Source of the DNA: Pseudomonas jessenii | Lineage (GTDB): Bacteria > Pseudomonadota > Gammaproteobacteria > Pseudomonadales > Pseudomonadaceae | Assembly: GCF_002236115.1 (NCBI RefSeq) | Contig: NZ_NIWT01000001.1 | Span: 434,001-498,000 of the forward strand | DNA length: 64,000 nt | Direction of reading: 5' to 3' | In this document: positions 8,628 through 18,162 of the stretch, piece by piece | Layout of the letters: each line of letters starts with the position of its first letter | Position numbering within the stretch: the first letter of the stretch is position 1 | Made by a program: the position numbers and the translations under genes | Notes under the pieces: model-generated | The model's database searches: none | Seen by the model: only the letters and a program-made list of their open reading frames with translations | What the model was told of the DNA's origin: nothing

Positions 8628-9605
8628 TCAGGCTTTCCACACCTGTATGTTCACCAGATTCTCCGGCCGCTTACCCGCCAGCGCCGCCAACAGGTTGTCC
8701 ACGGCACAGCGGGCCATGGCCTCCCGTGTTTCATGAGTCGCCGAGCCCATGTGCGGCGTCGCCACCACGTTGTTCAATTGCAATAACGGCGAATCAAGGT
8801 TTAACGGTTCGCGCTCAAACACATCCAGCCCCGCCGCGCGAATCTGTCCACTGCGCAACGCCTGGACCAACGCCGCTTCATGCACGACTTTTCCTCGGGA
8901 AATGTTGATGAAGATGCTTTCCGGGCGCATCAGTGCAAATTCCTCGGCACCGATTAACCCTTCGGTTTCGGCCGTCAGTGGCAAGGTCAGGCAAATGAAA
9001 TCCGCTTGTTGCAGCAAGTCGTTGAGGCTGCGGTACTGGGCATTGAAGCGTTTTTCGACCGCCGGTTTCGGCGAGTTACTGTGATAGATCACCGGCATGC
9101 CGAAGCCGAAATGCCCGCGCTGGGCCAGGGCCTCGCCGATGCGGCCCATGCCGATGATGCCCAGGGTCTTGCCGTGTACGTCACTGCCGAAATGTGCGGG
9201 GCCGATGTTGCGGGTCCACTGGCCGTCGCGAACCATGTTCGCCAATTCCACCACGCGCCGCGCAGTGGCCAGGATCAGTGCGAAACCGGTGTCGGCGGTG
9301 GTTTCGGTGAGCACGTCCGGCGTGTTGCTGAGCAGGATGCGCCGCTCGGTAAGGTAATCGATGTCGTAGTTGTCGACGCCCACCGAAACGCTGGCGATGG
9401 CTTCAAGGTTGGGCGCCAGGTCCAGCAGTTCGGCATCGAGTTTCAGGCTGGCACCGAGTAGACCGTGGGCACGGGGCAGGGCGTCGCGCAGTTTGCCGAG
9501 ACCTTCGGCATCGAGGCTGTCGATCAGCGTCACATCGGTGTGCTCATGCAGGCGAGCCATGAGCAGCGGCGAGAGTTTCTTGTACAGGACGACCTGCTTT
9601 TTCAT
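8628..9605 (-). CDS. kguD: 2-ketogluconate-6-phosphate reductase KguD
   Basis: A 325-residue D-isomer-specific 2-hydroxyacid dehydrogenase. The Rossmann motif GIIGMGRIGEALAQ follows the catalytic-domain N-terminal half. The catalytic arginine lies in INISRGKVV, the glutamate in FEREPL and the histidine in TPHMGSAT. In the kgu pathway it reduces 2-keto-6-phosphogluconate to 6-phosphogluconate, which enters the Entner-Doudoroff route. It is the last gene of the minus-strand kguE-kguK-kguT-kguD group, starting 21 bases after kguT. General glyoxylate/hydroxypyruvate reductases of the GhrB type are close relatives; the operon context decides the call. Confidence 0.85.
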   Translation of the reverse strand: MKKQVVLYKKLSPLLMARLHEHTDVTLIDSLDAEGLGKLRDALPRAHGLLGASLKLDAELLDLAPNLEAIASVSVGVDNYDIDYLTERRILLSNTPDVLTETTADTGFALILATARRVVELANMVRDGQWTRNIGPAHFGSDVHGKTLGIIGMGRIGEALAQRGHFGFGMPVIYHSNSPKPAVEKRFNAQYRSLNDLLQQADFICLTLPLTAETEGLIGAEEFALMRPESIFINISRGKVVHEAALVQALRSGQIRAAGLDVFEREPLNLDSPLLQLNNVVATPHMGSATHETREAMARCAVDNLLAALAGKRPENLVNIQVWKA

Positions 9606-9626
9606 CTTCGTGATCTCAACTTCAAT

Positions 9627-10919
9627 TCAGGAATGAGCCGTGAGGGGGCGCGCTACCGTGGGCCGCTCCCGATCGCTGGCGCCGGGCTTGAGGAACACCG
9701 TGAGCACCACCGAAAGCATCAGCGCACCGCTCATCAACAGATAGGATGCGCCGGGCGAACCGGTGGAGCTGTTCAGGTAACCGACCAGATAAGAGCCGCC
9801 AAACGAACCGAGCGCGCCCATGCTGTTGATCAGCGCCATGGCACCGCCCGCGACGTTGGCCGGTAGGATTTCCGGGATGATCGCGAAGAACGGACCGTAC
9901 GGCGCATACATGCACGCACCGGCAATCACCAGCAGGGTGTACGACCACCAGAAGTGTTCGGCGCCCAGCGCATAGGAACCGTAGAAAGCAATCGAGGCAA
10001 TCAACAGCGGTGGCCAGACGAAGCGTTTGCGCTTTTGCAGTTTGTCCGAACCCCAGGACACCAGCAGCATGCCGATCACCGCCGCCAGATAAGGCAGCGC
10101 CGACAGCCAGCCGGCCTCGACCATGTCCATCTGCGCACCCGCCTTGAGGATCGACGGCAGCCACAACACGAAACCGTAGACACCAATGCTCCAGCAGAAA
10201 AACTGCAGCGCGAGGATGATCACTTTGGGTGAGCGAAACGCTTCGGCGTAGTTTTTCACCGCCTTGATGCCGACCTGTTCGGCCGCCAGTGCGCTTTCCA
10301 GATCCTGTTTTTCTTCATCGTTGAGCCACTTGGCCTGGGACGGACGATCATCGGCCAGACGCCACCAGATGAAGGCCCAGAGCACTGCCGGCAAACCTTC
10401 GACAATGAACATCCAGCGCCAGCTGTAATGCTGCACCAGATACCCCGAGACCACCGACATCCACAGCATGGTCACCGGGTTGCCGAGGATCAGGAAGGTG
10501 TTGGCCCGCGAGCGTTCGGCACGGGTGAACCAGTGGCACAGGTAGATCAGCATCGCCGGCATCACCGCGGCTTCGACCACGCCGAGCATGAAGCGGATGA
10601 CGATCAGCCAGTAGGCGTTGGAGACGATCCCGGTCAACGTCGCCAGACTGCCCCAGAGGATCAGGCTGACGAAAATCAGTTTCTTCACGCTGTGTTTCTG
10701 CGCGTAGATCGCCCCCGGCACCTGGAAGAAAAAGTAACCGAGGAAGAACAGTGCGCCGAGCATCGACGACAGGCCCGGCGTGATCATCAGGTCGGCGGCC
10801 ATCCCGGAGGCGGCGGCAAAACCGTAGTTGGCGCGATCGAGGTACGCCAGGCTGTAGGTGATGAACACGATGGGCATGATGTACCACCAGCGGCGGGTGG
10901 CGAGCGTTGCGGTTTTCAT
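9627..10919 (-). CDS. kguT: 2-ketogluconate transporter KguT (MFS)
   Basis: A 430-residue major facilitator superfamily permease of the anion:cation symporter group, with about 12 hydrophobic segments. The N-terminal sequence YLDRANYGFAAASGMAADL and the loop between helices 2 and 3 are typical of this group. The start at 10919 is chosen because AGGAGC precedes it; the upstream extension in the same frame only translates REP sequence. The protein imports 2-ketogluconate across the inner membrane for the KguK/KguD route. It lies between kguK and kguD in the operon, with a REP pair in the 103-base gap to kguK. Confidence 0.85.
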   Translation of the reverse strand: MKTATLATRRWWYIMPIVFITYSLAYLDRANYGFAAASGMAADLMITPGLSSMLGALFFLGYFFFQVPGAIYAQKHSVKKLIFVSLILWGSLATLTGIVSNAYWLIVIRFMLGVVEAAVMPAMLIYLCHWFTRAERSRANTFLILGNPVTMLWMSVVSGYLVQHYSWRWMFIVEGLPAVLWAFIWWRLADDRPSQAKWLNDEEKQDLESALAAEQVGIKAVKNYAEAFRSPKVIILALQFFCWSIGVYGFVLWLPSILKAGAQMDMVEAGWLSALPYLAAVIGMLLVSWGSDKLQKRKRFVWPPLLIASIAFYGSYALGAEHFWWSYTLLVIAGACMYAPYGPFFAIIPEILPANVAGGAMALINSMGALGSFGGSYLVGYLNSSTGSPGASYLLMSGALMLSVVLTVFLKPGASDRERPTVARPLTAHS

Positions 10920-10990
10920 GGGTGATGCTCCTGAGCTTGTTGTTTTTGTCGCAGCAGGTAACGGTTTGTTCTTCAGTGCCTGTACTGGCC

Positions 10991-11070
10991 TCATCGCGAG
11001 CAAGCTCGCTCCTACAGGGGAATTACATTGGAATACGATCCAGTGTGGGAGCGAGCTTGCTCGCGATGGC
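10991..11070. repeat. REPIN overlapping the kguK 3' end
   Basis: Inverted REP cores at about 10993-11017 and 11044-11067, inside the kgu operon. The second core is part of the kguK reading frame and encodes its tail. Confidence 0.9.
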
Positions 11071-12009
11071 GGCCTCAAATTCGCTGACCATTTCGGATCG
11101 GGTCGGCAACCCCTCCATATCCCCCCGACTCTGCACCGCACGGCTGCCAATCCAGTTGGCCCGCCGCACGGCGTCGGCAAAGCTGTGGTTTTCCAGGAGT
11201 GCACTGATCATGCCGACGGCAAACCCGTCGCCGGCGCCGACCGTGTCGACCACCGTTTCCACCGGCACGCCGGCGACGAAACCTTGATCAAGATGAGTAC
11301 TGTAGTAAGCACCGTGCGGCCCCAGCTTGATCGCCACGGCTTCGGCGCCCTGGTCGAGGTAGAACGCGGCGATATCGGCAGGGTCTTCGAAGCCGGTGAG
11401 CAGGCGACCTTCGCTCAGCCCTGGCAACACCCAATGAGCGAGGGCGGCGAGGCGGTTGATTTCCGTGATCATCAGTCGCTCGCTGGCCCACAGGCTCGGG
11501 CGCAGGTTGGGGTCGAACGACACGCTGCGCCCGGCATCGCGCATGCGGGTCATCAATTCGAAGGACATCTGCCGTGCCGTTTCCGACAACGCCGCAGGAA
11601 TGCCGGTGGCGTGCAGATGCCGGGCCTTGAGCAAGTCGGGCACGATCGAATGCGACGACAAGTGACTGGCCGCCGAGCCACGGCGAAAGTACTCGACGGC
11701 GGGATCGCTGCCATCGTCGGTGCGCGACTTGAGTTGGAAACCGGTGGGGTGGGCGGGGTCGATGTCAACGTGGCGGCAATCCAGGCCTTCCTTTTCCAGC
11801 GTGTCGATCACGAATCGGCCCAGGGAATCGGCGCCGACGCGGCTCAGCCATGCCACGTTGAAACCCAGGCGCGATAGGCCGATGGCGACGTTGCTGTCGG
11901 CCCCGGCAATGCGTTTGTGGAACGCGTTGACGCTGGCCAGGTCGCCGGTCTGCTCGGCAACGAACATCGCCATGGTTTCGCCGAACGAGAGGATATCGAT
12001 CTCAGACAT
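11023..12009 (-). CDS. kguK: 2-ketogluconokinase KguK (PfkB family)
   Basis: A 328-residue ribokinase-fold sugar kinase that phosphorylates 2-ketogluconate at C6. The N-terminal [11 protein letters not shown] and the C-terminal PfkB signature [18 protein letters not shown], with its catalytic aspartate, are visible. The ATG at 12009 overlaps the end of kguE by eight bases (ATGTCTGA), which points to coupled translation; the longer frame to 12057 would run back into kguE. The last residues ([15 protein letters not shown]) are REP sequence read in frame, so the original stop seems to have been replaced by a REP insertion. The core kinase domain is intact. Confidence 0.87.
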   Translation of the reverse strand: MSEIDILSFGETMAMFVAEQTGDLASVNAFHKRIAGADSNVAIGLSRLGFNVAWLSRVGADSLGRFVIDTLEKEGLDCRHVDIDPAHPTGFQLKSRTDDGSDPAVEYFRRGSAASHLSSHSIVPDLLKARHLHATGIPAALSETARQMSFELMTRMRDAGRSVSFDPNLRPSLWASERLMITEINRLAALAHWVLPGLSEGRLLTGFEDPADIAAFYLDQGAEAVAIKLGPHGAYYSTHLDQGFVAGVPVETVVDTVGAGDGFAVGMISALLENHSFADAVRRANWIGSRAVQSRGDMEGLPTRSEMVSEFEAAIASKLAPTLDRIPM

Positions 12010-12784
12010 GAGCGTTCTCCAGCGACGATTGGCCGAGGTGGGCGAGGGCGGCGACATGCTCGGTTGTCAGCTGCACCAGGTCTTCGCCCTGCAGCGGGTA
12101 TTCCGCGGCTCGCATAACGCCTTGGTCCATGTGCCGCAGCAGGTGTTCCCACTGTTGCAAGTCGCTGGCGGCGGGTGGGATGGCAACCAGTTTGCCGTCG
12201 GCACGGCGCGTCACCGCTTTACAGTGCACATAACCGACGTGCCGACCGAGCAACCGCGCGGCGCTGGCGGCGGACTGATCCTGCCACTGCCAGTTGCCGA
12301 TATCGAAGGTCATTTTGATCGGCAGGTTGTGTTGCTCGACTTCATTGAAGAAACGCTGGAACGGTTCGATGCGGCCACCGTGCAGGGTCTGGTCGTTCTC
12401 CACCAGCAATTGCACCGTACTTTCGCCGAGCATTCGGGCGAGGCGTTGCAGGTCGCTGTTGTCGGTGAAGTAACCCAGCGATACTTTCAGCCATTTGGCG
12501 CCGAACATTTGGGCGCGTTGCAGTGCTGTCAGCAATTCGGGATTGGGTCTGGATTGACCAGCCAGCCACAGTTCCATCGGTGATGAGTAGACGCTTTCCA
12601 GGCCCTCGGCCTGAGTCGCATCGGCCAGGTGCTCGGGGTTCTCAAAGGTCAGCAGCTCTTCGCGCCATTCGATGCGCGTGGCCCCGGCGGCGGCCAGTAC
12701 TGCGATGAAACTGCCCTGGCCGCGCTGGCGCACCAGGTCGGCGCCGTAGCTGGACAGGCTGATGGAAACGGCTGGTTTATTCAT
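12002..12784 (-). CDS. kguE: KguE, TIM-barrel epimerase-like protein of the kgu operon
   Basis: A 260-residue AP-endonuclease-2/xylose-isomerase-type TIM barrel starting [20 protein letters not shown]. Conserved barrel segments include [34 protein letters not shown] and VGYVHCKAV, with acidic and histidine residues placed as in sugar-phosphate isomerases of this superfamily. It is the first gene of the kgu operon; its precise reaction is not established here. The ATG at 12784 is chosen because translation further upstream passes through the PtxS operator and a REP element. The PtxS operator lies 14 bases before the start codon, so repression would act directly on this gene. Confidence 0.82.
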   Translation of the reverse strand: MNKPAVSISLSSYGADLVRQRGQGSFIAVLAAAGATRIEWREELLTFENPEHLADATQAEGLESVYSSPMELWLAGQSRPNPELLTALQRAQMFGAKWLKVSLGYFTDNSDLQRLARMLGESTVQLLVENDQTLHGGRIEPFQRFFNEVEQHNLPIKMTFDIGNWQWQDQSAASAARLLGRHVGYVHCKAVTRRADGKLVAIPPAASDLQQWEHLLRHMDQGVMRAAEYPLQGEDLVQLTTEHVAALAHLGQSSLENAHV

Positions 12785-12798
12785 TGTTTTTCTACCTC

Positions 12799-12812
12799 TG
12801 AAACCGGTTTCA
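12799..12812. promoter_or_regulatory. PtxS operator upstream of kguE
   Basis: TGAAACCGGTTTCA, an exact 14-base palindrome identical to the PtxS site known from Pseudomonas. It lies just upstream of kguE. PtxS is known to leave DNA when 2-ketogluconate binds, so the kgu operon should be induced by its substrate. Confidence 0.92.
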
Positions 12813-12859
12813 TTTTTGTTCAAAAAAATATCAGTGAGTGATGTGTTGTTCTTTCGGGC

Positions 12860-12945
12860 CTCATCGCGGGCAAGCCCGCTCCCACAGTGTTTTGTGTCGT
12901 ACATCAATGTTGTGATTCCTGTGGGAGCGAGCTTGCTCGCGATGG
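12860..12945. repeat. REPIN between ptxS and kguE
   Basis: Inverted REP cores (CGCGGGCAAGCCCGCTCCCAC and its near complement) lie just after the ptxS stop and just before the kguE promoter region. It may separate the ptxS transcript from the kgu operon. Confidence 0.88.
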
Positions 12946-12956
12946 GGCCAGTCCAG

Positions 12957-13982
12957 TCATCTGAAAACGCCAAGGGTCGACCCCCGCATAACCAGCTGCG
13001 GCGAAAAATCCAGCGTCCGCAACGCCCCGTCATCCCCCCGCAACCGCTTGAGCAAACACTCGAACGCACTCGCGCCAATCTCGGTGGTCGGCTGGGCCAA
13101 AGCGGTGATGCCACTGCCCACCAACGGGTACCAATCCAGATCGTCGAGGGCTATCAGCCCCACGTCTTCAAACAGATTGCACTTGAGCTCACGCAAGGCA
13201 TGGGTGCTGGACAGCGCCGCAATCCCGTTCGCACAAAACAGCGCTTTCGGGCCGGGGCCTGGCGTGTCGAGGAAGGATTTCAGGTGCGCGGCCAGTTCGC
13301 TGCCGGTCTCAATCATCGTGCCGCGCAGGGCCGGGCGTTGGGCGATCTTTGTCTTGAAACTGCTGACCCGCTCGATCCGTGAACTGGTGCCGTCAAACGG
13401 CTCTGTCACCAACAGCACGTCGCGATAGCCGCGTTCTTCAAGGTGGGCGAGGGCCATCTCGACAGCCGCCGGGTTATCCAGGCCGACCATGTCACTCTCA
13501 AGATGCTCGACTTTGCGGTCCACCAACACCAGAGGCATTTCCCGGTGCAGTTCATGCAACTCGTCGCGGTGATGGCCGAGGGTGTTCACGATCAGGCCTT
13601 CGATGTTGTACGAGCGCAGCAGGGCCAGGTGCTGGCGTTCCTGCTCGTCGTCGCGATCGGTGTTGCACACCACCAGGCTGTAGCCGTGTTGACGGCAGGC
13701 GGTTTCCACCCCGTGCATCACGGCAATCGAATATGGGTTACGGATATCGGCCACCAGCATGCCGATCAGGCGGGTGCGCCCGCGTTTCAGGCCACGGGCC
13801 ATCTGGTTCGGGCGATAACCCAGTTCGGCAATGGACTGTTCGATGCGCTGGGCAATGGCATCGGAGAGCAGGGCGCGGTCTTCGCCGATGAACCGCGAAA
13901 CGCTGGCCTTGGAGACCTTGGCGTGTTCGGCCACGTCGAGCATGGTCACGCGGCTGCGCTGGGCGGCGGAGAAATCGTTCAC
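12957..13982 (-). CDS. ptxS: LacI-family repressor PtxS
   Basis: A 341-residue LacI/GalR regulator that represses its own gene and the kgu genes and responds to 2-ketogluconate. The helix-turn-helix ([20 protein letters not shown]) and hinge are at residues 14-70; the rest is a periplasmic-binding-protein-type effector domain ([14 protein letters not shown] onward). The start is GTG at 13982, which gives the [13 protein letters not shown] opening expected for PtxS; starting at Met14 would cut into the DNA-binding domain. One exact operator lies upstream at 14037-14050. A half-site TGAAACC (13987-13993) sits immediately before the start codon. Confidence 0.9.
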   Translation of the reverse strand: MNDFSAAQRSRVTMLDVAEHAKVSKASVSRFIGEDRALLSDAIAQRIEQSIAELGYRPNQMARGLKRGRTRLIGMLVADIRNPYSIAVMHGVETACRQHGYSLVVCNTDRDDEQERQHLALLRSYNIEGLIVNTLGHHRDELHELHREMPLVLVDRKVEHLESDMVGLDNPAAVEMALAHLEERGYRDVLLVTEPFDGTSSRIERVSSFKTKIAQRPALRGTMIETGSELAAHLKSFLDTPGPGPKALFCANGIAALSSTHALRELKCNLFEDVGLIALDDLDWYPLVGSGITALAQPTTEIGASAFECLLKRLRGDDGALRTLDFSPQLVMRGSTLGVFR

Positions 13983-14036
13983 GATCTGAAACCTTCTTAT
14001 TGGATTTATAGGGTCGAGTGGTTCGTGAGATCCACC

Positions 14037-14050
14037 TGAAACCGGTTTCA
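14037..14050. promoter_or_regulatory. PtxS operator upstream of ptxS
   Basis: TGAAACCGGTTTCA again, 55 bases before the ptxS GTG start, consistent with autorepression. A TGAAACC half-site lies at 13987-13993. Confidence 0.9.
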
Positions 14051-14121
14051 GAAGACACCAAAAGCCAATTCGCCGTCAAGCCCCGAATGATGGATTGTCG
14101 AACAACGACCGAGAAGTGGCC

Positions 14122-14205
14122 GTCAGGCCAGCACGCTCAACCATGCCGAACCCAGCAGTAACAGCGCCACACCGCCCCATTTAACGTCCGCTCCGAGGGC
14201 GATGA
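14122..14205 (-). pseudogene. Possible remnant of a membrane protein C-terminus
   Basis: Between ptxS and the DUF1345 gene the minus strand reads VLVIALGADVKWGGVALLLL followed by GSAWLSVLA and a stop. This looks like the last transmembrane helix of a lost membrane protein. No start codon or ribosome site is seen, and the frame passes back into the DUF1345 gene end. Chance is possible. Confidence 0.25.
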
Positions 14206-14225
14206 CTAGAACGTTTGTGCAGCGT

Positions 14226-14867
14226 TCAGTTGAACAGCCCGGCGGCAATATTAATCGAAAAACCGAGAATGGCCGTGTTGAACAGAAAACCGATCAACGA
14301 CTGCGCCAGCACGATCTTGCGCAATTCCCGTGTCGCCACGCCGACATCCGAGGTCTGCACCGCCACGCCGACGGTGAACGAGAAGTACAGGAAGTCCCAA
14401 TAATTGGGCGTTGTCAGGCCTTCAGCAAAACGCAACGCCGGCTCCTTGCCTTCCCAGGTGTAAAACAGGCGCGCGTAGTGCACGCTGAAAATCACCCCGA
14501 TCAGCAACCAGGAGCCGATCACCGTCAAAGCGGTGAAGCCGTAGTGCAGCAGTTTGCGGGTGGTTTCCAGGTCTTTGCCGCCGGCCAGTTCGAGGGTGAT
14601 GGCTGCCAGGCTGGCAATTGCCGCAATGCACACCACGAACAGCACCAGCCCGGCGTTCTCGTCCTCGATTTCGGCAATGCGTTTCACATCAGTCGCTTTC
14701 GAACGCACGACGAGCCAGGACATCAGGATCAGGTAAGTCCAGACCCCGGCATTCCAGCCGATGAGGATTTTGCCGATGACCGAATCGGCCGGAACCAGGA
14801 TACCCGCCGCGATACCGAGCGTCGTGGCGGCGGACAGGCGAGGGTGGGTGTGGCTGAGGTAGGGCAT
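14226..14867 (-). CDS. DUF1345 family membrane protein
   Basis: A 213-residue inner-membrane protein with about five hydrophobic helices ([88 protein letters not shown]). The segment [20 protein letters not shown] followed by TSDVGV is characteristic of DUF1345. This part resembles the pore region of two-helix ion channels, so channel activity has been imagined for the family, but function is unknown. It stands alone; the 5' side is separated from the RND genes by a REPIN. Confidence 0.82.
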   Translation of the reverse strand: MPYLSHTHPRLSAATTLGIAAGILVPADSVIGKILIGWNAGVWTYLILMSWLVVRSKATDVKRIAEIEDENAGLVLFVVCIAAIASLAAITLELAGGKDLETTRKLLHYGFTALTVIGSWLLIGVIFSVHYARLFYTWEGKEPALRFAEGLTTPNYWDFLYFSFTVGVAVQTSDVGVATRELRKIVLAQSLIGFLFNTAILGFSINIAAGLFN

Positions 14868-14939
14868 GAGCGCTCGATGGGTCGGAGTATTGCAAACACC
14901 TTAGCCCAGGCAAGCACAATCTTGAAATCACCGGGATCC

Positions 14940-15033
14940 CCTGTGGGAGCGAGCTTGCTCGCGATAGCGGTGTAACAGTCAACATGGATGTTGAATGCGA
15001 CGGCCTCATCGCGAGCAAGCTCGCTCCCACAGG
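14940..15033. repeat. REPIN after the RND permease gene
   Basis: A well-conserved inverted REP pair between the 5' side of the DUF1345 gene and the 3' end of the RND permease gene. Confidence 0.92.
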
Positions 15034-15049
15034 TAATCGGTGGTGTTGG

Positions 15050-18000
15050 TTAGATGTTTTTATGGCGCTTGCGCACCAGTTTCATCACCACCACAAAAAA
15101 CACCGGCACGAACACCACGGCCAGCGTCGCCGTGATCATCCCGCCGATCACCCCGGTGCCGATGGCCTGCTGGCTCGCCGAACTGGCGCCGGTCGCGATC
15201 GCCAGAGGCACCACGCCAAGGATGAACGCCAGGGAGGTCATGACAATCGGCCGCAACCGCAGGCGTGCCGCTTGCAGGGTCGCGTCGATCAGGTCGTGGC
15301 CGTCGTCGTACAGGCTCTTGGCGAACTCGATGATCAGGATCGCGTTCTTCGCCGACAGGCCGATGATGGTGATCAGCCCGACCTTGAAGAACACGTCGTT
15401 GGGCATCCCGCGCAAGGTCACGGCCAGCACCGCGCCGAGCACGCCCAGCGGCACCACCAGCAGCACCGAGGTGGGGATCGACCAGCTCTCGTACAACGCC
15501 GCCAGGCACAGGAACACGATCAACAGCGACAGCCCCAGCAGGATCGGCGCCTGGCTGCCGGACAACCGTTCCTGCAACGACAACCCGGTCCATTCCTGGC
15601 CCAGGCCCGCCGGGCCTTGCGCCACCAGCCGCTCGATCTCGGCCATGGCCTCGCCGGTGCTGTGGCCCGGGGTCGGTTCACCGGAAATACTGATCGCCGG
15701 GTAGCCGTTGTAGCGGGTCAACTGCGCCGGGCCCTGAGTCCACCTGGCCTGTACGAAGGCTGACAAGGGCACCATTTTTTCGTGGGTGTTACGCACGTGA
15801 ATCTTCAGCAGGTCTTCCACCTGACTGCGCTGGTCGCCCTCGGCCTGCACCACGACGCGCTGCATCCGCCCCTGATTGGGGAAGTCGTTGATGTAGGCTG
15901 AGCCCACGGCCGTGGACAGCACATTGCCGACGTCGGCAAATGACACCCCCAGTGCGTTGGCCTGCTTGCGGTCGACGACCAGTTGCACCTGCGGTGCCTC
16001 GGCCAGGGCACTTTCGCGCACGTTCATCAGGATCGGGCTTTTTTCGGCTGCCGCGAGTAACTCGGTGCGCGCTTGCATCAACTTCTCATGGCCGAGACCC
16101 CCGCGATCCTGCAGGCGGAACTCGAATCCGCTGGACGTACCCAGGCCATCCACGGGCGGCGGCAGTACGGCAAACGTCACCGCGTCCTTGATCTGGCTGA
16201 GGGCGACGTTGGCCCGGTCGGCAATCGAAGCCGCCGAGTCGTCGCTGCCTCGCTCGGACCAGTCTTTGAGCGTGCTGAACGCCAGCGCCGCATTCTGCCC
16301 GCTGCCAGAGAAGCTGAATCCGAGAATCACCACGCTGTCCCGAATGCCCGGTTCCCCGGCGTTGTGCGCTTCAACCTGCTCGGCCACCTGCACCGTGCGA
16401 TTCTTGCTCGCACCCGGTGGCAACTGGATGTCGGTGATGGTGTAACCCTGGTCTTCCACCGGCAGGAACGAGGAGGGCAAGCGACTGAAGGCCAAGCCCA
16501 GGCAGATCAGCAGCACGCCGTAGATCAGCAGGTAGCGCCCGGTACGTTTCAACGCATAGGCGACCCAGCCCTGATAGCGCTCCGTCAGTTGTTCGAAGCG
16601 ACGGTTGAACCAGCCGAAGAACCCGGTCTTTTCGTGGTGCTCGCCTTTGGCAATCGGCTTGAGCAGCGTCGCGCACAGGGCTGGAGTCAAGGTCAGGGCG
16701 AGGAAGGCCGAGAACAGGATAGAGGTGGCCATCGACAGCGAGAACTGCTGGTAAATCACCCCGACCGAACCCTGCATGAAGGCCATCGGAATGAACACCG
16801 CGACCAGCACCAGAGTGATGCCGATGATGGCCCCGGTGATCTGCTGCATGGCCTTGCGCGTGGCTTCCTTGGGCGACAAGCCCTCGGTGGCCATGATGCG
16901 CTCGACGTTTTCCACCACCACGATGGCGTCGTCCACCAGAATGCCGATGGCCAGCACCATGCCGAACATGGTCAGTACGTTGATCGAAAAACCGAGCGCC
17001 AGCATTGTCGCAAAGGTGCCCATCAACGCCACCGGCACCACCAGCGTCGGAATCAGCGTGTAGCGGATGTTCTGCAGGAACAGGAACATTACCGCGAACA
17101 CCAGCAGCATCGCCTCGAAGAGGGTGTAGACCACTTTGGTGATCGAGACCTTGACGAAGGGTGAGGTGTCGTACGGTATCGAGTACTCGACGTTCGCCGG
17201 GAAATAGCGCTTGAGTTCGTCCATCTTCGCCCGCACCAGGGTTGCGGTGTTCAGGGCGTTGGCGCCGGGCGACAGTTGCACGGCGACGGCGGTGGACGGT
17301 TTGCCGTTCAGGCGCGTGGAAAACTGGTATTCCTGGCTACCGATCTCGACCCTCGCCACATCGCTGATGCGCACGGTCGAGCCGTCCGGGTTGGCCTTGA
17401 GGACGATGTCGGCAAACTCTTCGGGGGTCGACAACTGGCCCTTGACCAGAATGGTCGCGGTGATTTCCTGGGTGGTGCGGGTTGGCAGGTCACCGATGCT
17501 GCCGGCCGACACCTGGGCGTTTTGCGCGACGATGGCGGTGTTGACGTCCGCCGGCGTCAGGTTGAAGGCGAGCAGCTTCTGCGGGTCGATCCAGATCCGC
17601 ATCGCCCGTTCGGCGCCGTACAGTTGCGCCTTGCCGACGCCGTCCAGACGCTTGACCTCGTTCATCACGTTGCGCGCCAGGTAATCGCTGAGCGCCACGT
17701 CGTTGAGTTTGCCGTCGCTGGAGGTCAGGGTGATCAGCAGCAGGAAGCCGGATGAGACTTTCTCCACCTGCAAACCTTGCTGGATGACCGCTTGTGGCAG
17801 GCGAGACTCCACGGCTTTCAGGCGGTTCTGCACATCCACCTGAGCCAGTTCCGGGTTAGTGCCCGGCTGGAAGGTGGCCTTGATGGTGGCGCTGCCCAGG
17901 CTGCTCTGGGATTCGAAATACAACAGGTGATCGGTGCCGTTGAGCTCTTCCTCGATCAGGCTGACCACACTCTCGTCCACGGTTTGCGCCGAAGCGCCGG

Positions 18001-18148
18001 GGTACACGGCGTAGATTTCGATTTGTGGCGGTGCAACATCGGGGTATTGCGCCACCGGCAATTGCGGAATGGCCAGCGCACCGGCCAGCAGGATGAACAG
18101 GGCAACCACCCAGGCGAACACCGGGCGGTCGATAAAGAACTGCGGCAT
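15050..18148 (-). CDS. RND multidrug efflux permease (HAE1 family)
   Basis: A 1032-residue AcrB/MexB-type inner-membrane pump driven by protons. It has the expected N-terminus (MPQFFIDRPVFAWVVALFIL), the TM4 aspartate pair in GILVDDAIVVVENVERIM, and the TM10 lysine in GLSAKNAILIIEFAKS. The two large periplasmic loops and the 12-helix layout match the family length. It follows its adaptor gene by 14 bases, so the two are one operon. No outer-membrane factor gene is adjacent, so it probably uses a channel encoded elsewhere. The divergent two-component genes may control it. Which Mex system it matches, and its substrates, cannot be told from sequence alone. Confidence 0.9.
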   Translation of the reverse strand: MPQFFIDRPVFAWVVALFILLAGALAIPQLPVAQYPDVAPPQIEIYAVYPGASAQTVDESVVSLIEEELNGTDHLLYFESQSSLGSATIKATFQPGTNPELAQVDVQNRLKAVESRLPQAVIQQGLQVEKVSSGFLLLITLTSSDGKLNDVALSDYLARNVMNEVKRLDGVGKAQLYGAERAMRIWIDPQKLLAFNLTPADVNTAIVAQNAQVSAGSIGDLPTRTTQEITATILVKGQLSTPEEFADIVLKANPDGSTVRISDVARVEIGSQEYQFSTRLNGKPSTAVAVQLSPGANALNTATLVRAKMDELKRYFPANVEYSIPYDTSPFVKVSITKVVYTLFEAMLLVFAVMFLFLQNIRYTLIPTLVVPVALMGTFATMLALGFSINVLTMFGMVLAIGILVDDAIVVVENVERIMATEGLSPKEATRKAMQQITGAIIGITLVLVAVFIPMAFMQGSVGVIYQQFSLSMATSILFSAFLALTLTPALCATLLKPIAKGEHHEKTGFFGWFNRRFEQLTERYQGWVAYALKRTGRYLLIYGVLLICLGLAFSRLPSSFLPVEDQGYTITDIQLPPGASKNRTVQVAEQVEAHNAGEPGIRDSVVILGFSFSGSGQNAALAFSTLKDWSERGSDDSAASIADRANVALSQIKDAVTFAVLPPPVDGLGTSSGFEFRLQDRGGLGHEKLMQARTELLAAAEKSPILMNVRESALAEAPQVQLVVDRKQANALGVSFADVGNVLSTAVGSAYINDFPNQGRMQRVVVQAEGDQRSQVEDLLKIHVRNTHEKMVPLSAFVQARWTQGPAQLTRYNGYPAISISGEPTPGHSTGEAMAEIERLVAQGPAGLGQEWTGLSLQERLSGSQAPILLGLSLLIVFLCLAALYESWSIPTSVLLVVPLGVLGAVLAVTLRGMPNDVFFKVGLITIIGLSAKNAILIIEFAKSLYDDGHDLIDATLQAARLRLRPIVMTSLAFILGVVPLAIATGASSASQQAIGTGVIGGMITATLAVVFVPVFFVVVMKLVRKRHKNI

Positions 18149-18162
18149 AAAAAGCGTCCTGC

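Noticed and set aside
16073..17164. 363-residue open frame on the plus strand
   Set aside because: Antisense to the RND permease, whose motifs are unambiguous.
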